DNA from: Pinguiococcus pyrenoidosus
Lineage: Eukaryota; Sar; Pinguiophyceae; Pinguiochrysidales; Pinguiochrysidaceae
Reading direction: 5' to 3'
Assembly (NCBI GenBank): GCA_019677205.1
Contig: JAAMXY010001097.1
Coordinates: forward strand, 1-11,673
Length of the DNA: 11,673 nt
Shown: piece after piece, positions 7,896-11,673 of the stretch
How the letters are laid out: each line of letters opens with the position of its first letter
Numbering within the stretch: the stretch's first letter is position 1
Notes under the pieces: generated by a model
What the model saw: only the letters and a program-made list of their open reading frames with translations
Told to the model about the DNA's origin: nothing
Databases searched by the model: none
Position numbers and translations under genes: made by a program

Positions 7896-8356
7896 GGGAG
7901 TCCAAGAGGGCCTCTGCGGTCAGAAGTCGGAGGAGAACTCTGCCGTAAACCATTTAAATGCCCGCCACGTAGCCTGAAGACTTGGTTTTGAAATATTTTT
8001 TGATATTGCTGTGCTATTGATAATCATAATAACTTTTTCAAAATTAAAAAATTTTAAACATGGAAATAAACAGGATTTTCATATACAAAAACATATTTTT
8101 GAATAGATTTTCAGCATCAGTCTTTTCAGTGTTCGATCGAAATCGATCGAGAATCGGATAGTATCGAAATCTGTCTCGTAAAATGGCGGGTGTATTCTGC
8201 TGAAGGTCGATATTCGCGACACAAACCGACGCAGAAAATCGAAAAGAGTCGTTGGTCTCTCCGAATTCCCTCCGCTTTCCGCCGCTGCAGAAGTTTCTCG
8301 CCGCGCGCGACTTCTCGACAGCGCCATTCCCAAGCGTTTTGCAGCACTCTGGCGAT
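7896..8356. promoter_or_regulatory. Bidirectional promoter region, transporter / KEN-box gene
   Basis: This 461-nt spacer lies between divergent starts. TGGCGGG occurs twice: on the minus strand at 7961-7967, about 66 nt upstream of the transporter start, and on the plus strand at 8184-8190 (AAATGGCGGG), about 170 nt upstream of the other gene. An AT-rich block fills about 7985-8110. A dyad TCGATCGA-AA-TCGATCGA occupies 8133-8150. No ATG-initiated frame here looks coding. Confidence 0.6.
8133..8150. promoter_or_regulatory. Duplicated palindrome TCGATCGA-AA-TCGATCGA
   Basis: Two copies of the 8-bp palindrome TCGATCGA are separated by AA. More ATCGA-like half sites follow (near 8163-8169). Spacing of one helical turn between the two centres (10 bp) is what a dimeric or tandem DNA-binding protein would favour. 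The function is inferred only from symmetry and position. Confidence 0.4.
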
Positions 8357-9778
8357 ATGGCCCTTCGAGATATCTCTGCCACCTCCGCCAGACTCAATAA
8401 GTGCACTTCCGATGCCGCGTTCGAGCTGAAGAAGCAGCGCCAGAAGCGACCTAGTCCGGATCCGAAGATGCAGCGCCTGCGCCGTGCGCATGCACGCGCC
8501 GAAGCCGCTCTCCGGGAAGTTCAGGCAGCGCTAGAAGAATGCCGTAGGTGAGCGAGAGTCTTTGGGAGCCATAAAGGAACGGAAGACGAAAGAATCGTGA
8601 AGGCTGTCATCGCATGCAGAGCGTACAATGCAGCTCTTCAGTGTACCATTTCTCAGGAGAGCCAGTATTGCAGCGAATGAGTCTCATCGTAAAGGCGAGG
8701 GGAATCCTAACAGCACTCGTCTGCTTCTGTTCGCTGCAGCGAACCAACTGGGGAGGCTGCGTCCCCAGCGCCCGTACCGGGCTCTCCGGATTCCGCCGCA
8801 TCAACAACAGACCACAAGGTACAGAGGTGATGAAAACCTTCTTTTGCGCCATTGCATCAACTGACCTTGAGCATGTCTCTGTACAGGAAACGTCTGTGTC
8901 GAAGGCGCCTTTGCAGCAGCCGTCTGAAGCCGGCCAAACAAGCCCGACGTCCCCTGCAACGCCGGACTTCTCGGAGAAGCTGTCGGAGCACACCGTCGCC
9001 AACCTGAACCGCAGCAGACCCGACTCTCCTAGACCACGAACAAAGACGCCTATAATCCAGCCAAGAGCGGATGCGGGCGTCGGCAAGGAGAACATGCCAC
9101 TGGACAACCATTCGGGCGGATCGAAGAACTCGATGCCTCCAACGCCACAGCTTAAGGTGAGCTGATGGCATCTGCGCACAATGCTGCTTCCATCCTGCTG
9201 ACGACGTGGTTGTGCTCGTCTTCAAGCACGCTCTTTCTACCGTGAAGATTCGCCGTTACAGCTCATCCACAGCAAGCTCGATCTCCCCGGCAAGCCCAGC
9301 AGTTCGGGTAAGCAGACGGCAACGAAGTGTGCCACCGATTGGCAGGATTCGCATCGTCTTGGAGGCACATTTCCTGGATCGCGTGCTTGCTCTCTCTCTC
9401 TCTCTCTCTCCTTCCTTCTCTCAGAGACGCAGTCTCTCATTTCTCTTTCTACGTCCTCTCTAGCTACCCCTATCCACTGTCAAGATGCGCCGATTCAGCA
9501 CGTCGACTACGAGTTCCGTCTCCGCGGAGAGCCCAGCCATTCAGGTGAGCAATCGAAAAGCCAGCCCAGTCCGTCCTCGTCTGCTGTCTGCTGTCTGCTG
9601 TCTGCGATCCACCGCAACTTCAAAGCAATAATGCGAAACCTCTCTTGCAACTCTTCAGTGGACATCGCCAGCAAAGACGCCGTTGATGCGGCGGGACTAC
9701 GATGAGAATCGCCATAGAGACGCGGAGAATCAGGCTCCAAACACCAACGCAAGCATCGGTGATAGTAGAAGACGGTAG
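8357..9778 (+). CDS. Ser/Pro-rich KEN-box protein with a duplicated exon
   Basis: There are six exons: 8357-8547, 8740-8818, 8887-9156, 9227-9307, 9464-9544 and 9659-9778. All have GT-AG borders and consistent phase, giving 273 residues. I do not recognise the family. The start MALRDIS is the first ATG in frame. Residues of about 36-63 are a basic, Ala/Arg/Glu-rich helix that may form a coiled coil. The rest is predicted disordered, with about 14 Ser/Thr-Pro sites (for example S33, S109, S112, T115, S137, T144, T176, S230, T241), which are minimal CDK/MAPK sites. GKENMP at 156-161 contains a KEN box (157-159), a degron read by APC/C-Cdh1. Exons 4 and 5 are an 81-nt tandem duplication, each encoding STVK[IM]RR[YF]S with an R-R-x-S basophilic kinase consensus. 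Together this suggests a cell-cycle-regulated scaffold, but that is inference. Its upstream region carries a TGGCGGG element. Confidence 0.75.
9227..9544 (+). repeat. Tandemly duplicated 81-nt exon pair
   Basis: Exons 9227-9307 and 9464-9544 are both exactly 81 nt and both phase 0-0. They encode 27-residue modules with 16 identical positions and mostly conservative changes elsewhere. The core LSTVK-x-RR-aromatic-S...SPA is shared. A 156-nt intron separates them. Symmetric phase means either copy can be skipped or repeated without changing frame. Confidence 0.85.
9391..9410. repeat. (TC)10 tract in intron 4 of the KEN-box gene
   Basis: Ten perfect TC units lead into a longer pyrimidine run to about 9422, followed by CAG at 9422-9424. 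It can serve as a strong polypyrimidine tract for an upstream acceptor. Using that acceptor gives 12 extra codons (RRSLSF... type) and then a stop at 9461-9463. Confidence 0.85.
9580..9600. repeat. (TCTGCTG)3 in intron 5 of the KEN-box gene
   Basis: Three perfect 7-nt units are followed by a partial fourth (TCTGC). It is intronic and shows no sign of coding function. Confidence 0.85.
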
Positions 9779-10134
9779 AGCTGTGGTGACGTGACCTCGG
9801 AGGGTGCAAAAGCACCGTGACGAACTTTCTGGCTGCTTGCTTGATAACTGCGATGAATGTAAGCTTCTTCTATACGCCTTGTCATCACGCACCGCAGTAG
9901 AAAAGGAGGATGCCTCTAGAAAAGGAGGATGCCCCAAGATGAGCATAGCCGCTCACCTTTTCACACGTTGGAATGGACGCTCAGATGATGCCCACGTATC
10001 TCATCTTCCTGCGTACTGTCTCGCATTGTTTTGTCTCCTTTCATCTCTGCGCCTTTCTACCGGACCCCGTGCTGGTCTGCATGGTCCAATTCTACGATCT
10101 CTCGTGGTGTCTCTGCTAGTCTTGAGCACCGCGG
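9779..10134. other. Convergent 3' region between two genes
   Basis: These 356 nt separate facing stop codons and should contain both 3' UTRs. A TGTAA motif at 9858-9862, 80 nt past the plus-strand stop, would fit a green-algal style poly(A) signal, but there is no independent support. A 19-nt tandem duplication lies at 9898-9935. I found no gene here. Confidence 0.5.
9898..9935. repeat. 19-nt tandem duplication (two copies)
   Basis: TAGAAAAGGAGGATGCCTC is followed directly by a second copy with one T-to-C change. The near identity suggests a recent duplication in a non-coding 3' region. Confidence 0.85.
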
Positions 10135-11499
10135 TCAAAGAAACAGCTTCTGCTTCTTGGGCTGGCCTTCCGGCTCGGGGGAAAGCGCCAAGGTCCGCTT
10201 CGCCGGATTGGCATTGAGGGGATCTGGGTGAGGCGTCTTCAAGTTGATGCTGAACGCGGGCTGAGTTGTCACAGCTTCTGCGTTGGGTGCCAGCTGGAAG
10301 CTGGATGGCGCCGGAGCGTCGCAGTCGCCATCTCGCTCTCCGTCCCCCGCGCAGAAGCTGTTCTCGTTCGCTGGCACCGGATCGGCGAAAAGATACGCGC
10401 GGTCCGGAGCGAAGGCCGAGGGATCCGCCGAGGGCGTGTCTTTCGCAAACCTGTAGAAGTCCGACGACTCGACCGACGACGGCTCTTTGGCGAACTTGTC
10501 TTCGGTCGACGGAGTGACTGCAGCATTCTGCATGTTGTTGTCGTCATCATTTGCATTTGCGCACTTCTTGCTCGGCCTGCTGCACATCCACAACCGGGTG
10601 CCAGGACGGAAGCAAGTTAGCATCGCAGCGAGTAGCGTGCAGCTGTGCCTGAAGGCGCGTGAGACGCTTTTGTGGACAGCTACGACACGTACTCGACCAT
10701 GAGCTGCTTCGCGTATCCGTGGATGTAGTCGAGGAGCTGTCTCTTTTCGCGCTCTCGCTTCACGACCTCTTGCTGAGCTTCGTTGAAAGCGAGCTGCCAT
10801 TTCACTTTCATCTGTTGGATTTCCTCGTGAAGACGGACAACCTTGTTGGACAGCGCTCTGATGTGTTTTAGGATTTGTTTTGTTTGCGGAAAGATCGTGT
10901 TAGTCAAAGGACAACGCGATGGATTGTGTTTGGAGCGTAGCGTTTACAGTTCTGCGACATCGTACCCAATGTCTTTGCAGACCACGTTGTGCAGCCACGC
11001 TTGGAATTCCCCAGCGATTCCGTCGCACTCTCCGGGGAGCACCATGTCCGCTTCGTTTGGGTGACAGCTTGCGAATGAACTTCTCTCCGTCGTTCGCTCT
11101 CTTTCGCAGCTTCCGAAATGCGCCCAAAGCTTCGGATCTGTGGGGAGGGAGCGTCCTGGGGTGCGTGCTCAGGCACCACTCGCAACCTGATTCAAAGTTC
11201 ACGCATCGGTGAGCTTTTGTCTTTGGTGGAGTTTGCAACCACTGAGATTCTTCGATATTGCGACCTCTGCGACGTTGCTACGTTGCGACTTGTGAGACTG
11301 TGACACACTTTGCGAGGCTCTGTTGCAGCGCAGCGCCCGACGATGCGCTCCCAATCAAGGTTCTTCGCACCTTCAGGATACACGATGCTCCAGCCTCGCA
11401 CACGGAGATTCGCGCCCACGAGATGCGTATCAGTGGATGGACGTGTCCGCGCAGGAAAGGATCGTTGCCGTTGAGGTTCTTTGGTTCGAATTTCGAATA
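10135..11499 (-). CDS. Coiled-coil protein with basic disordered tail, 5' partial
   Basis: Five minus-strand exons were assembled: 11371-11499, 11187-11241, 10948-11137, 10693-10857 and 10135-10576. All phases close, giving 326 residues. Introns are 129, 49, 90 and 116 nt; the 90-nt one has a good GACTAAC branch point. The first exon lacks an ATG, so the start is upstream or outside. The N-terminal part looks globular (LIRISWARISVCEAG; MVLPGECDGIAGEFQAWL). It is followed by a helix of about 55 residues (LSNKVVRLHEEIQQMKVKW ... YAKQLMVE) with coiled-coil spacing. The last 146 residues are Ser/Pro/Asp-rich and disordered, with TP/SP sites and KR...KKQK near the end, a likely bipartite nuclear signal. 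A globular head, single helix and disordered basic tail is the layout of the XRCC4/XLF superfamily (end-joining repair), but I see no diagnostic motif. Treat the family as unassigned. The last acceptor is a tandem CAGCAG that can add or drop one codon. Confidence 0.6.
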
Positions 11500-11673
11500 C
11501 TGTTGAAGTTGAGTAATTTTGAATTTGGGATAACTTTTTACTTCTTCTTGTCTTGCTAATTCGAATTCTTGCTCTCCTTCGATTTTATTTCAATTTTCAA
11601 TTTTCATTTCATCCTTGGGTTTCAATTCTGCGCGCGAAAGCACGAAGCACGAATTCGAAACGAATGCAAAGCG
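11500..11673. other. AT-rich upstream region of the coiled-coil gene
   Basis: These 174 nt lie upstream of the first supported minus-strand exon. They are AT-rich with repeated TTTTCAA/AATTC patterns. The frame of that exon stays open to about 11570 without an ATG. On the minus strand TTTCGCGCGC (complement of 11630-11639) matches the E2F-type consensus TTTSGCGC. The stretch could be a first intron, 5' UTR or promoter; I cannot tell which. Confidence 0.4.

Noticed and set aside
8614-8886. Plus-strand frame continuing through the first two introns of the KEN-box gene
   Set aside because: Exon 8740-8818 read in the spliced phase gives the Ser/Pro-rich sequence typical of the rest of the protein, and good donor and acceptor sites flank it.
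10900-11238. 112-codon minus-strand frame read as a single exon
   Set aside because: The spliced reading through 11187-11241 and 10948-11137 gives a less Arg-rich, more protein-like sequence with a pyrimidine-rich acceptor and matching phases; only the first part of this frame is used.
1-11673. tRNA, rRNA, CRISPR, transposon or bacterial operon
   Set aside because: No cloverleaf, repeat-spacer array, transposase frame or terminal repeats were seen; all supported genes are spliced or eukaryotic single-exon genes.

Overview
This window is nuclear DNA from a eukaryote. It carries spliced genes with GT-AG introns of about 49 to 192 nt, a 20S proteasome subunit, a cytoplasmic dynein subunit and a divergent tubulin. 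There are no bacterial-type operons. The tubulin looks like delta-tubulin, which is restricted to organisms that build centrioles or basal bodies. With the dynein-1-type light intermediate chain this suggests a flagellated or centriole-bearing lineage, probably a unicellular eukaryote with a compact genome. I cannot assign the lineage. Coding regions are GC-rich, and several intergenic stretches are AT-rich (about 7985-8110 and 11500-11630).

Layout, left to right: (1) the last two exons of a plus-strand gene whose C-terminus resembles the OB-fold of HROB/C17orf53 (3-232); (2) PSMB5, the chymotrypsin-like proteasome subunit, minus strand, two exons (442-1363); (3) an intronless dynein light intermediate chain, plus strand (1773-3044); (4) an intronless delta-tubulin-like gene, minus strand (3050-4372), whose stop codon lies 5 nt from the previous stop; (5) an unrecognised four-exon gene, plus strand (4619-5843); (6) an SLC22A18-like major facilitator transporter, minus strand, five exons (5959-7895); (7) an unrecognised six-exon gene, plus strand (8357-9778), encoding a Ser/Pro-rich protein with a KEN box and a tandemly duplicated exon; (8) a five-exon, 5'-incomplete minus-strand gene (10135-11499) for a protein with a coiled coil and a basic, disordered, probably nuclear tail.

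The eight genes alternate strand without exception, so every junction is either a shared divergent promoter region (three inside the window) or a convergent pair with facing 3' ends (four). The heptamer TGGCGGG, which resembles an E2F-type site, was found by eye only in the three divergent promoter regions (four copies). Several products have cell-division or genome-maintenance themes: delta-tubulin for centrioles, a KEN-box protein, an HROB-like recombination factor, and a coiled-coil protein possibly related to the XRCC4 superfamily. The genes are not an operon, and shared regulation is only an inference.

Gene models for the spliced genes were built by hand from splice signals and phase. 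Exon joins were accepted when phase and total length closed exactly. The unrecognised genes and the 5' end of gene 8 need transcript data.
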